64,000 nucleotides of DNA from an uncultured Bacilli bacterium (lineage in GTDB: Bacteria > Bacillota_I > Bacilli_A > RF39 > UBA660). The position numbers were made by a program, and so were the translations under genes. The DNA is taken from contig CAKPRO010000009.1 in NCBI GenBank assembly GCA_934182615.1, positions 6,111-70,110 on the forward strand, written 5' to 3'. The first letter of the stretch is position 1, and each line of letters starts with the position of its first letter. A model generated the notes under the pieces. It was not told where the DNA came from and did no database searches. It saw nothing but the letters and a program-made list of their open reading frames with translations. Below, piece by piece: positions 55,703 to 62,880 of the stretch.

Positions 55703-55882
55703 ATGAAGAAAGTAACAACTAAAAAAACTAGATCTGTAAATAATAGACCTAACTGTTTAAAAATAACTAAAGGTACTCAAAAAGTTAACTTTACTACTGT
55801 TACTGACAAAGATGGTAACAAAATTAAGACTAGTGTTAGAGAAGCTAGAACTATGAAAAAGAATAGTAAAAAAGATGCTTAA
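55703..55882 (+). CDS. Small basic protein, 59 residues
   Basis: The peptide begins MKKVTTKKTRSVNNRP and is strongly basic (many Lys, Arg), ending KKNSKKDA. A very strong GAGGAGGG ribosome site, its own promoter and a following terminator (stem AATGGAT/ATCCATT then T7 at 55886-55908) mark it as a real, well-expressed gene. I do not recognise it; size and charge would suit a nucleic-acid or ribosome-associated protein. Confidence 0.75.
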   Translation: MKKVTTKKTRSVNNRPNCLKITKGTQKVNFTTVTDKDGNKIKTSVREARTMKKNSKKDA

Positions 55883-55885
55883 TGA

Positions 55886-55908
55886 AATGGATTTATATCC
55901 ATTTTTTT
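55886..55908 (+). terminator. Terminator of small basic protein gene
   Basis: Stem AATGGAT/ATCCATT with a short loop, then T7. Confidence 0.8.
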
Positions 55909-55911
55909 GTT

Positions 55912-55933
55912 TGTCCACAGAAATTGTTGATAA
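55912..55933. promoter_or_regulatory. Inverted DnaA-box-like pair
   Basis: TGTCCACAG, four bases, TGTTGATAA. The same layout and gap as at 1157-1178 and 30181-30202, again in an intergenic spot. Several TTGACA/TGTCAA-like words follow to 55980. Confidence 0.4.
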
Positions 55934-56001
55934 CTTTACTTTTGATTTGACATATATTGACAATTTACTTGACAATTATCTATAAAAAAATACAATCTTA
56001 T

Positions 56002-56124
56002 TTAATTGTATTTCTCTGTTTCTTTAGGAGATTCTTCTAGTAGCTTATTATAGTATTCTTTACCTAATCTGTATTCTTCAGCGAGTACTTCTTTATCTAT
56101 TTCTTGTTTTTGATTATCATTCAT
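56002..56124 (-). CDS. Small acidic protein, 40 residues
   Basis: The peptide begins MNDNQKQEIDKEVLAEEY and continues as one probable helix (RLGKEYYNKLLEESPKETEKYN). AAAGGAG lies seven bases before the ATG, and a terminator (stem AAATACAAT/ATTGTATTT then T-rich, 55983-56013) overlaps its end. Its ribosome site is the 3' arm of the hairpin at 56128-56165 that follows rpe. Unknown function. Confidence 0.6.
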   Translation of the reverse strand: MNDNQKQEIDKEVLAEEYRLGKEYYNKLLEESPKETEKYN

Positions 56125-56127
56125 ATT

Positions 56128-56165
56128 AAAACTCCTTTCTTTATTTATTATAAAGAGAGGAGTTA
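56128..56165 (-). terminator. Hairpin after rpe, with Shine-Dalgarno in its 3' arm
   Basis: AACTCCT and CTTTAT pair with ATAAAG and AGGAGTT, followed by TTTTAATATG. It can end the rlmN-rpe operon and at the same time mask the AAAGGAG of the 40-residue gene when read-through occurs. Confidence 0.6.
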
Positions 56166-56168
56166 TAT

Positions 56169-56792
56169 TTATACTAATGTTTTTACTTTTTCTATCATAT
56201 TATCACTAGTAGTTATGTATGAACCTACTACTGCTATGTCAGCAGTATTTACTAAGTTTATGGTTTTATCATTGATACCACCATCTACTTCTAGTAAAAT
56301 ATTTTTATCTTTTATCAAGTTCTTTATTTCTTTTATTCTATCTGGACTGTTTTCTAGGAATGGTTGACCTCCTAAACCTGGTTCAACAGTCATTATTAAT
56401 ATTAATTCAATATTATCTAAATATGGTATTAACTTATTTATATCAGTATTTGGTTTAATAGATATTCCTCTTTTAAAACCATATTCTTTTATTTTATTTA
56501 ATGTATTTTGAATATTCTCTTCTATTTCTAGATGAATTGTTATATATTCAATATTTTTTAAGTCTTTTATTTTCTCAATATAAGTTAGAGGGCTACTATG
56601 CATTAAATGAATATCTAGTTTTTTTTCTGATACTTTAGATAGTTCTAATGTTTCTTCTACTGGCATAGATATTTGTTTAACAAAATTACCATCCATTACA
56701 TCAATATGAAAATATGATATATCAGTATTATTTAATATTTTTATTGTTTCTTTTTTATCTTTGGCATTTAGTATTGATACTGATAGTTTCAT
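56169..56792 (-). CDS. rpe: Ribulose-phosphate 3-epimerase
   Basis: Interconverts ribulose-5-phosphate and xylulose-5-phosphate in the pentose phosphate pathway. TIM-barrel motifs: SVSILNAK at the start (Ser of the S-I/L-L motif), YFHIDVMDGNFV (His and metal Asp), DIHLMHSSP (His), ILIMTVEPGLGGQPF (the V-x-P-G-x-G-G-Q loop) and LLEVDGGINDKTI (catalytic Asp). Length 207 is slightly short. Last gene of the rlmN-prpC-prkC-rsgA-rpe operon; overlaps rsgA by 4 bases. Confidence 0.94.
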   Translation of the reverse strand: MKLSVSILNAKDKKETIKILNNTDISYFHIDVMDGNFVKQISMPVEETLELSKVSEKKLDIHLMHSSPLTYIEKIKDLKNIEYITIHLEIEENIQNTLNKIKEYGFKRGISIKPNTDINKLIPYLDNIELILIMTVEPGLGGQPFLENSPDRIKEIKNLIKDKNILLEVDGGINDKTINLVNTADIAVVGSYITTSDNMIEKVKTLV

Positions 56793-57625
56793 TTTTGACC
56801 TCCTATAAAAGATTTATAATTATTATATCTAGATAATAATATTTTATTTTGTTCTACTAGTCTTTTTACTTCACAGTCATCTTCTTTTATATGCATACAA
56901 TCTTTATACTTACAATTATGTAAGTTATCAAACATATCTTTCATATTATCACGGATATCTATTTTAGTCATTCCACGGAAATCTACTGATGAGAAACCAG
57001 GGGTGTCTGCTACTAAAGATGAATCAATGTCATATAACGTTGTACATCTTGTGGTATGTTTACCACGACCTAAAGCCTTGGATATTTCATTTGTTTCTAG
57101 ATTTAGATTTTTATCTAGTTTATTTAATAAAGATGATTTGCCTGCTCCTGATTGACCAGCAAAGACAACTATTTTACCTGCTATTAATTTTTTTATTTCT
57201 TTGATATCATTATTTGTTACTACTGTGTAGCCAATACTTTGATAGTAGTTAAATATCTCTTTAATATTTTTCTCTTCTTCTTCATTTAGTAAGTCTGTCT
57301 TTGTTAAGCATATTATTGGTTCTATATTATTATAAGATATTATTGTTAGTAGTTTATCTAACAAGTTACTATCAAAGTTAGGCTCTTTTACTGATGTTAC
57401 AATTAATGCTATATCAACATTAGCTATTTGAGGTCTTATTAGTGAGTTTTTTCTAGGCTTTATTTCTAGTAAGTAATTATTTATATCATCTATTACTACT
57501 TTATCTCCTACTAGAGGAGTTATTTTATCTAATCTAAACTTACCTCTTGGCTTGCAGATATTTATCCCCTTATTTGTTCTTACTGTATAATTATTACTTT
57601 CGTTTTTGATTATTATACCTTCCAT
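56789..57625 (-). CDS. rsgA: Small ribosomal subunit biogenesis GTPase RsgA
   Basis: 30S maturation GTPase. An OB-fold at ~1-65 is followed by permuted GTPase motifs: CLTKTDLL (G4), FAGQSGAGKSSLLNKL (G1), RGKHTTRCTTLY (G2) and DTPGFSSVD (G3), then a zinc knuckle C-K-Y-K-D-C-M-H-...-C (C...C...H...C) at ~235-255. Length 278. It follows prkC after 9 bases. Confidence 0.95.
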   Translation of the reverse strand: MEGIIIKNESNNYTVRTNKGINICKPRGKFRLDKITPLVGDKVVIDDINNYLLEIKPRKNSLIRPQIANVDIALIVTSVKEPNFDSNLLDKLLTIISYNNIEPIICLTKTDLLNEEEEKNIKEIFNYYQSIGYTVVTNNDIKEIKKLIAGKIVVFAGQSGAGKSSLLNKLDKNLNLETNEISKALGRGKHTTRCTTLYDIDSSLVADTPGFSSVDFRGMTKIDIRDNMKDMFDNLHNCKYKDCMHIKEDDCEVKRLVEQNKILLSRYNNYKSFIGGQK

Positions 57626-57634
57626 ATTTTGTTC

Positions 57635-59419
57635 CTATTCTGTTTTTTTATCTTTTTTATCTTTTTTATCATCATTTGGCATTAATGGATCTGTTGGCTC
57701 TGTTTTATCTTCTGGTTTCTTTGATATAGTTATTTTTAAAGTATAGCCATTATAGATTGGATCACCAGGATCTCTGCCTTGTGATAATACGATGTTTTCT
57801 TCTACATCTGTTGTTTCTTTATATGTTATATCTAATGTTAAATTATTTTCTTTAGCAAACTCTTGAACTTGAGATAAAGTCCATTTTTCTTTAACCATAT
57901 CTGGATATACATCTACTTCTGGTATGTATAGTGTTACGGTATCATTAGCATATAATTTGGTTTCGTTTTCTTTATCAAATTTTGGTTCTTGATCAATTAT
58001 TTGCTCTTCTTTGTCTTTATAATCAGAAGTATTTTCTACTTCTTTGGTTTTCATTTCTACTTTGATACCTTTTAATTCTAGTTTTGCTTTTATTTCATAA
58101 TAGTTTTTACCAGTATAGTCTTCTAGTAATAAGTATTCTTTACCAGAAGATTCTACTATTGTAATAGTACTTCCTTTGGTTTTGGTTGAACCGGCTTTTG
58201 GTTCTGTTCTTATTACTTTTCCTTCTTCGATATCAGCATTTTCTTCATCTTTTGTAGTATATTTTAAGCCTTGTTTTTCTACTTTCTTTATGGCTTCTTC
58301 TAAAGTAAGACCTGTTACATCTGGTACTTTTACTTCTTTAACATCATGATTACTTATTAGTAGATATACTACTGCTAATACTATTAGAAAGACTAATAAT
58401 ATACCTGCTAAGATAATTGGTAATTTATTTTTTTCATCTTTTTCTTTTAGTATTGAATCGTCATTATCTGTATCTTCTTCTTTATCAAGAGGTTTATCTA
58501 CGACTGGTTTCTTTGGCTCTTTTGGTATTGGAGCTATTACTTTGGTTTCTTCTAAATCATTTTCTGGATATTCATATACTAATCTTTTTTCATTATCTCT
58601 TTCTAAAGCAGTTTGTAAATCATTATACATCTCTCTTACAGTATCATATCTATTCTTTGGATTCTTAGCAGTAGCTTTTAGAATTATATTTTCTACTGAT
58701 TGTGGTATTGTTGGGTTTTGCTTTCTTACACTAGGTATTTTTTCTTTCATGTGTTTTAAAGCTATTTCAACAGCAGTATCTCCTTTGAATGGTACTGATC
58801 CTGTTAATAACTCATACATTAATATTCCTAATGAATATATATCACTTTTTACTGTAGAGCCTTTGCCATTAGCCTGCTCCGGTGGTAGATAGTGGACTGA
58901 ACCCATTACTGAGTTTGTTTGAGTTAATTGGGTTGAATTTAAAGCCATTGCTATTCCGAAGTCGGTTATTTTGATACGACCATTATCTTCAATCATTATA
59001 TTTTGTGGTTTTATATCTCTATGAATTATATAGGCTTCATGAGCGTGAGCTAAACCATCTGTTAACTGACTCATTATATCTATTACTTCTGTTAGGGTTA
59101 AGGCTCCTCTTTTTTGAAGTAATTGTTTTAATGTCTTTCCTTCGATATATTCCATTACAATATAATAGTTTCCATCTTCTTCTCCAACATCATATACTTC
59201 AACGATATTTGGATGTGATAGGTTTGATACTGATAAGGCTTCTCTTTTGAAACGACGAATAAATTTTTCATCGTTTGAAAGATCACCTCTTAAAACTTTT
59301 ATAGCTACTTTTCTTTCAAGAATGGTATCTTCTGCTAGATAGACATTGGCCATTCCTCCTTCACCGATGGTTTTTATTATTTCATAACGATCATTTATTT
59401 TTTGACCTTTAGTTAGCAT
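57635..59419 (-). CDS. prkC: PASTA-domain Ser/Thr protein kinase PrkC
   Basis: Membrane kinase that senses peptidoglycan fragments and lipid II. The kinase domain (~1-270) has the glycine loop GEGGMANVY, Lys in VAIKVLRG, HRDIKPQN, DFG and the activation loop ending LPPEQA. A charged linker precedes one membrane helix at ~330-355 (LPIILAGILLVFLIVLAVVYLL). Outside are three PASTA-like domains (~360-425, ~425-500, ~500-575); the first is canonical (VPDVTGLTLEEAIKKVEKQGL). A lysine/aspartate-rich tail ends the protein. Start overlaps prpC by one base (TAATG). Confidence 0.96.
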   Translation of the reverse strand: MLTKGQKINDRYEIIKTIGEGGMANVYLAEDTILERKVAIKVLRGDLSNDEKFIRRFKREALSVSNLSHPNIVEVYDVGEEDGNYYIVMEYIEGKTLKQLLQKRGALTLTEVIDIMSQLTDGLAHAHEAYIIHRDIKPQNIMIEDNGRIKITDFGIAMALNSTQLTQTNSVMGSVHYLPPEQANGKGSTVKSDIYSLGILMYELLTGSVPFKGDTAVEIALKHMKEKIPSVRKQNPTIPQSVENIILKATAKNPKNRYDTVREMYNDLQTALERDNEKRLVYEYPENDLEETKVIAPIPKEPKKPVVDKPLDKEEDTDNDDSILKEKDEKNKLPIILAGILLVFLIVLAVVYLLISNHDVKEVKVPDVTGLTLEEAIKKVEKQGLKYTTKDEENADIEEGKVIRTEPKAGSTKTKGSTITIVESSGKEYLLLEDYTGKNYYEIKAKLELKGIKVEMKTKEVENTSDYKDKEEQIIDQEPKFDKENETKLYANDTVTLYIPEVDVYPDMVKEKWTLSQVQEFAKENNLTLDITYKETTDVEENIVLSQGRDPGDPIYNGYTLKITISKKPEDKTEPTDPLMPNDDKKDKKDKKTE

Positions 59420-60159
59420 TACTTATCACCACTTTCCTTCTTCAGATAAGCTATTGATATATTATCTGTTCCGCCTCTTATATTACTCTTTTTTATTAAT
59501 TTTTCTACTTGTTCTTCGATTGAAGATTTACTATTTAATACTTTTTCTATTTGTTCATCTGTTACCATATTAGTTAATCCATCACTACATAGGAATAAAC
59601 CGTTTATGGTATTATCGATATCGAAGATATCTATTTCGATTGGATCATTAGCTCCTAGTGCTCTTGTAAGCAGGTTCTTTCTTGGATGAAACTTGGCTTG
59701 TTCAGGAGTTAGTTCTCCAGTTGAGACTAATAAATTTACTAGGGTATGATCTTTGGTTACTTTATGTAATTTTTCATTTTTTACTACATATCCTGATGAA
59801 TCTCCTATATTTCCATAAAGGATATAGTCATCTGTTTTTATGGCTATTACTAGAGTTGTTCCCATTCCTTTACTTTCTGGATGAATAGAGGTATATTCAA
59901 ATATTTTTTCATTTATTTCTTTTACTATTTTTCTTAACCAATCTATTCCTTCTTCTTTTTTCCCTATTGTTTCCATACTTTCGAAACTTTGAACAATATG
60001 TTCTATTGCTATATTTGAAGCTATTTCTCCAGCTTTATGTCCACCCATTCCATCTGCTACTGCGAGAATGAATTCATTATTTTTATTGCCAACTATTATT
60101 ACACTATCTTCATTATGTGTTCTTACTTTTCCGGCATCTGTCATATAAAATGTTTGCAT
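59419..60159 (-). CDS. prpC: PP2C-type protein phosphatase PrpC
   Basis: Dephosphorylates PrkC and its targets. PPM-family motifs: T-H-N-E-D-S near the start, LAVADGMGGHKAGEIAS (metal Asp), GTTLVIAI, GNIGDSSGYVV, KDHTLVNLL, LFLCSDGLTNMV and GGTDNISIAYL (last metal Asp). Length 246. Lies 14 bases after rlmN and is coupled to prkC, the conserved phosphatase-kinase pair. Confidence 0.95.
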   Translation of the reverse strand: MQTFYMTDAGKVRTHNEDSVIIVGNKNNEFILAVADGMGGHKAGEIASNIAIEHIVQSFESMETIGKKEEGIDWLRKIVKEINEKIFEYTSIHPESKGMGTTLVIAIKTDDYILYGNIGDSSGYVVKNEKLHKVTKDHTLVNLLVSTGELTPEQAKFHPRKNLLTRALGANDPIEIDIFDIDNTINGLFLCSDGLTNMVTDEQIEKVLNSKSSIEEQVEKLIKKSNIRGGTDNISIAYLKKESGDK

Positions 60160-60173
60160 TATTTCACTTCCTC

Positions 60174-61187
60174 TTAATTATTGGCTCTTAGTTGACCACA
60201 TGCGGCATCAACTGAACCTCCAAATTCTTTTCTTATTGTTACATTTATCTTATTTTTCTTTAGTATATCATAAAACTTCATAATTTTCCACTCTTTTGTT
60301 CGTTTAAATTCAATATTTTCTGTTTCATTATATGGTATTAGGTTAACATAGCAATTTATTCCTTTTAATAATAAGGCTAATTCTTTAGCATTTTCTTCGC
60401 TATCATTTACATTATCAAGCATTATATATTCAAAGGTTACTCTACGATTTGTCTTATTTATATATTCTTTTATTGTTTCCATTAACTCATTTAAAGGATA
60501 TGCTTTATTGATAGGTATTATTCTACTTCTAAGGGTGTCATTAGGAGCATGTAAGCTTATGGCTAGGTTTACTTGGCCTTCTTCATTCATAAACTTCTTT
60601 ATACCAGGGATTACTCCACATGTTGATATGGTTATATGTCTTGAACCGATATCGATGCCTTTACCACAGTTTATTATTTTTACAAATCTTAAAACATTAT
60701 CGTAGTTATCAAAAGGTTCTCCTATTCCCATTAATACTACATGAGTTATTCTTTTATTTATGTCTTCTTCTATTTGAAGTATTTGCTGCACTATTTCATA
60801 AGCTAATAGATTTCTTACTTTTTTTAATCTTCCGCTTTCACAAAAAGCACAAGTCATATTACAACCTACTTGAGATGATACGCAGATACTTGTTCCGTAA
60901 TCGTGAAACATTAATACGGATTCTATCTTGTTTCCATCTTCTAATTCAAATAGATATTTATTGACATTCTTGCCTTGCTGTTTTATTAACATTTTTATTT
61001 TATAGAAAGAGAAATCTTGTTTTAGTTTTTCTCTTACTTCTTTACTTATATTGGTCATATCATCAAATGATTTTATTCTTCTTTTATATAGGGCTTCATA
61101 TACTTGAACTGCTCTAAATTTTTTTTCATTTATTGATATGAAATAGTCTTCTAATTCTTTTATTGTTAAATCATATATATTTCTCAT
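60174..61187 (-). CDS. rlmN: Dual-specificity 23S rRNA/tRNA adenine C2-methyltransferase RlmN
   Basis: Radical-SAM methylase acting on A2503 of 23S rRNA and A37 of tRNAs. CNMTCAFCESG provides the CxxxCxxC cluster site, VLMGIGEPFDNYDN the GEP motif, and the C-terminal FGGSVDAACGQLR the Cys pair partner (conserved catalytic Cys in AACGQ; the second is the Cys in TISTCGVIPGI). Length 337. First gene of the operon; terminator of the next gene lies between. Confidence 0.95.
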   Translation of the reverse strand: MRNIYDLTIKELEDYFISINEKKFRAVQVYEALYKRRIKSFDDMTNISKEVREKLKQDFSFYKIKMLIKQQGKNVNKYLFELEDGNKIESVLMFHDYGTSICVSSQVGCNMTCAFCESGRLKKVRNLLAYEIVQQILQIEEDINKRITHVVLMGIGEPFDNYDNVLRFVKIINCGKGIDIGSRHITISTCGVIPGIKKFMNEEGQVNLAISLHAPNDTLRSRIIPINKAYPLNELMETIKEYINKTNRRVTFEYIMLDNVNDSEENAKELALLLKGINCYVNLIPYNETENIEFKRTKEWKIMKFYDILKKNKINVTIRKEFGGSVDAACGQLRANN

Positions 61188-61221
61188 TTTTTCACTTCTA
61201 ACTTTCCATTATTATTATACC

Positions 61222-61250
61222 AAAAAAAATATGTTATTAAAACATATTTT
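61222..61250 (-). terminator. Terminator of DUF6512 gene
   Basis: Stem AAATATGTT/AACATATTT followed by T8 on the minus strand, directly after the stop codon. Confidence 0.8.
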
Positions 61251-61252
61251 GA

Positions 61253-61792
61253 TTATTTTTCTTTATGTTCATGATGAGAATGTCCTCTTATTCCATATCT
61301 TTTGGTTATTGGATCTTTGAATAAGAAGTTTTTTATTGGTAATAATGTTAATACCATATAAGAGCCGAATATTATAAATAATACTATTACTGATATGTAT
61401 GCATAGAAGAAATGTAATGATTCCATATTTATTATATAGTAAAATACTAGATTACTTATAATAATAGTTAAATAGAATATTGTGATATCTATTGGTAATA
61501 TGGCTTTTTTGGTTATTAATTGATAGGCATAAAATAGTAATGGTATTAGTATTATTATTACTAATATACTTAAGACTTTGGCTTCAAAGTAATTTGGATT
61601 AAGGCCATATACTGCTCCATCATATAATGTCCATATAAAGGTTGGTGTTAAGGCTATTTTGATATGTTCCCAGGTACTTTCGTTAACTGCGGCAAAAAGG
61701 GATACTACTTTATTATGTCCTGACCATTCATACATGAAATGTAAAAGTGTTCCTATTACCGATATAAAAATTATGGCTATTACTATATTCAT
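61253..61792 (-). CDS. DUF6512-like membrane protein
   Basis: A 179-residue protein with five predicted membrane helices. LLHFMYEWSGHNKVVSLFAAVNESTWEHIKIALTPT is a highly recognisable segment of this conserved Firmicutes family, with invariant-looking His, Glu and Trp residues. A His-rich tail (GHSHHEHKEK) could bind metal. Own promoter region and terminator. Function unknown. Confidence 0.75.
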   Translation of the reverse strand: MNIVIAIIFISVIGTLLHFMYEWSGHNKVVSLFAAVNESTWEHIKIALTPTFIWTLYDGAVYGLNPNYFEAKVLSILVIIILIPLLFYAYQLITKKAILPIDITIFYLTIIISNLVFYYIINMESLHFFYAYISVIVLFIIFGSYMVLTLLPIKNFLFKDPITKRYGIRGHSHHEHKEK

Positions 61793-61860
61793 ATATCCTC
61801 CTATTTACAATATAATTATATATTATTTTTTTATTTATTACAACTAGTTATTTTTCCTTT

Positions 61861-61932
61861 CATGAAAATCCAAGGTATTTTCATGTCTGATATAGCCTAA
61901 TTCTTAGTCTATACCAGAGTCTCATTAGACAT
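61861..61932 (-). repeat. Hairpin repeat with AC...GG collar, copy 10 (minus strand)
   Basis: Read on the minus strand: an outer ATGTCT/AGACAT stem with inner TATAG-ac-taagaatta-gg-CTATA, followed by a perfect 9-bp hairpin CATGAAAAT/ATTTTCATG with loop ac-ctt-gg. The collar AC...GG is kept although the stem-closing AG...CT differs in the last one. Confidence 0.7.
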
Positions 61933-61957
61933 ATTATATTCACAGTTATAACCAAAA

Positions 61958-61993
61958 GAAAAAGAATTAGTTTAGTTAAACTAACTCTTTAAT
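61958..61993 (-). terminator. Terminator of surface protein gene
   Basis: Stem AGTTAGTTT/AAACTAATT-type with four-base loop, then TCTTTTTCTTTT on the minus strand; overlaps the last codons of the 61981 gene. Confidence 0.75.
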
Positions 61994-62529
61994 GTAGCAT
62001 TCTTACCAGTAGCATATAAATCAAATGATAATGTTTTATTCTGCATAGTATTTGGATTAGTATAATCTTTCCCATTAAACCATAAATATAAAGTATATTT
62101 ATCTGTAGTAGTATTAACTACTCTATCAGTAAATAATGTTAAAGTAGTAGTGCCACTACTAGCATAAGTTATATCTTTAAAATTACCTTTAGTAACTAAA
62201 GTACTATCATTATAATATAATTCATATATAAATGATTCTTCTTTTAATTCACTTGGCATAGTAGTTAAATCCATATATAAACTCATAGTACTACCTTCTT
62301 CACTTGCTATAACTGTTATATCTTTCTTAATACCTTCTTCTTTACTAGAAGTAGGTATTAATACTCCAGTTATATTAGTACCTCCATCAAAAGTAACAGT
62401 ACTACCTTCAATACTAATATTAATATTTATATTATCACTACTACTCCATCTATAATAAGCATAAGTACCACCTATCATAACAACAATTAACCCTATTATT
62501 CCTATTATTAATCCTTTATTATTTTTCAT
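61981..62529 (-). CDS. Exported, membrane-anchored beta-rich protein
   Basis: A 182-residue protein. An N-terminal signal-anchor (GLIIGIIGLIVVMIGGTYAYY) is followed by a ~150-residue beta-sandwich-like domain rich in Thr and Ser, with Ig-like or TasA/camelysin-like spacing (SIEGSTVTFDGGTN at the start, DKYTLYLWFNGKDYT near the end). No sortase motif. The ATG at 62529 has GAGGTGG upstream. It probably belongs with the large surface protein upstream on the same strand. Confidence 0.65.
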   Translation of the reverse strand: MKNNKGLIIGIIGLIVVMIGGTYAYYRWSSSDNININISIEGSTVTFDGGTNITGVLIPTSSKEEGIKKDITVIASEEGSTMSLYMDLTTMPSELKEESFIYELYYNDSTLVTKGNFKDITYASSGTTTLTLFTDRVVNTTTDKYTLYLWFNGKDYTNPNTMQNKTLSFDLYATGKNATLKS

Positions 62530-62541
62530 ATTCCACCTCAT

Positions 62542-62880
62542 TTCCTATATTTAATTTTTCGCCTTACGGCGAATTACTATTCCCCGCTTTTTTATTTTGG
62601 GACTCAAGTTGCAAAGCAACTTGGCGTCCTTATATATATATCCATATTTCTATTGCCGAAGAATATTACTACTTAATCATTTACTATAGCCCATATTTCT
62701 TCTTCATTATCTACCATGTTACCTCTTTTTTATATTTGGTTCGTTCACCTTACGGCGAATTTGCTCCTCTTCATGAAGACTTCGCTTACGCTTAGCCTGG
62801 TCCCCTGCGGACCAAGCCCGCACGGAGACCTATTTTTTATGAATATCCACTACCGAAGAAGAAATATCAATTTGTCCGTT
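62542..62880. other. Intergenic region with unusually GC-rich hairpin segments
   Basis: No gene is recognised. Short GC-rich patches stand out from AT-rich surroundings: palindromes CGCCTTACGGCG (62569-62580), CAAGTTGC...GCAACTTG (~62604-62622), GGTCCCCTGCGGACC (62800-62814) and a repeated AATTCGCCGTAAGG-type word at ~62566 and ~62748. ATATCAATT (62866-62874) pairs with AATTGATAT (62891-62899) across the end of the next gene. The GC content near 62770-62830 exceeds 55 percent by eye. Confidence 0.5.

Noticed and set aside
55684..55710. Hammerhead ribozyme core (CTGATGAG)
   Set aside because: The GAAA element and the three stems are missing; the sequence is the ribosome-binding region of the small basic protein gene.
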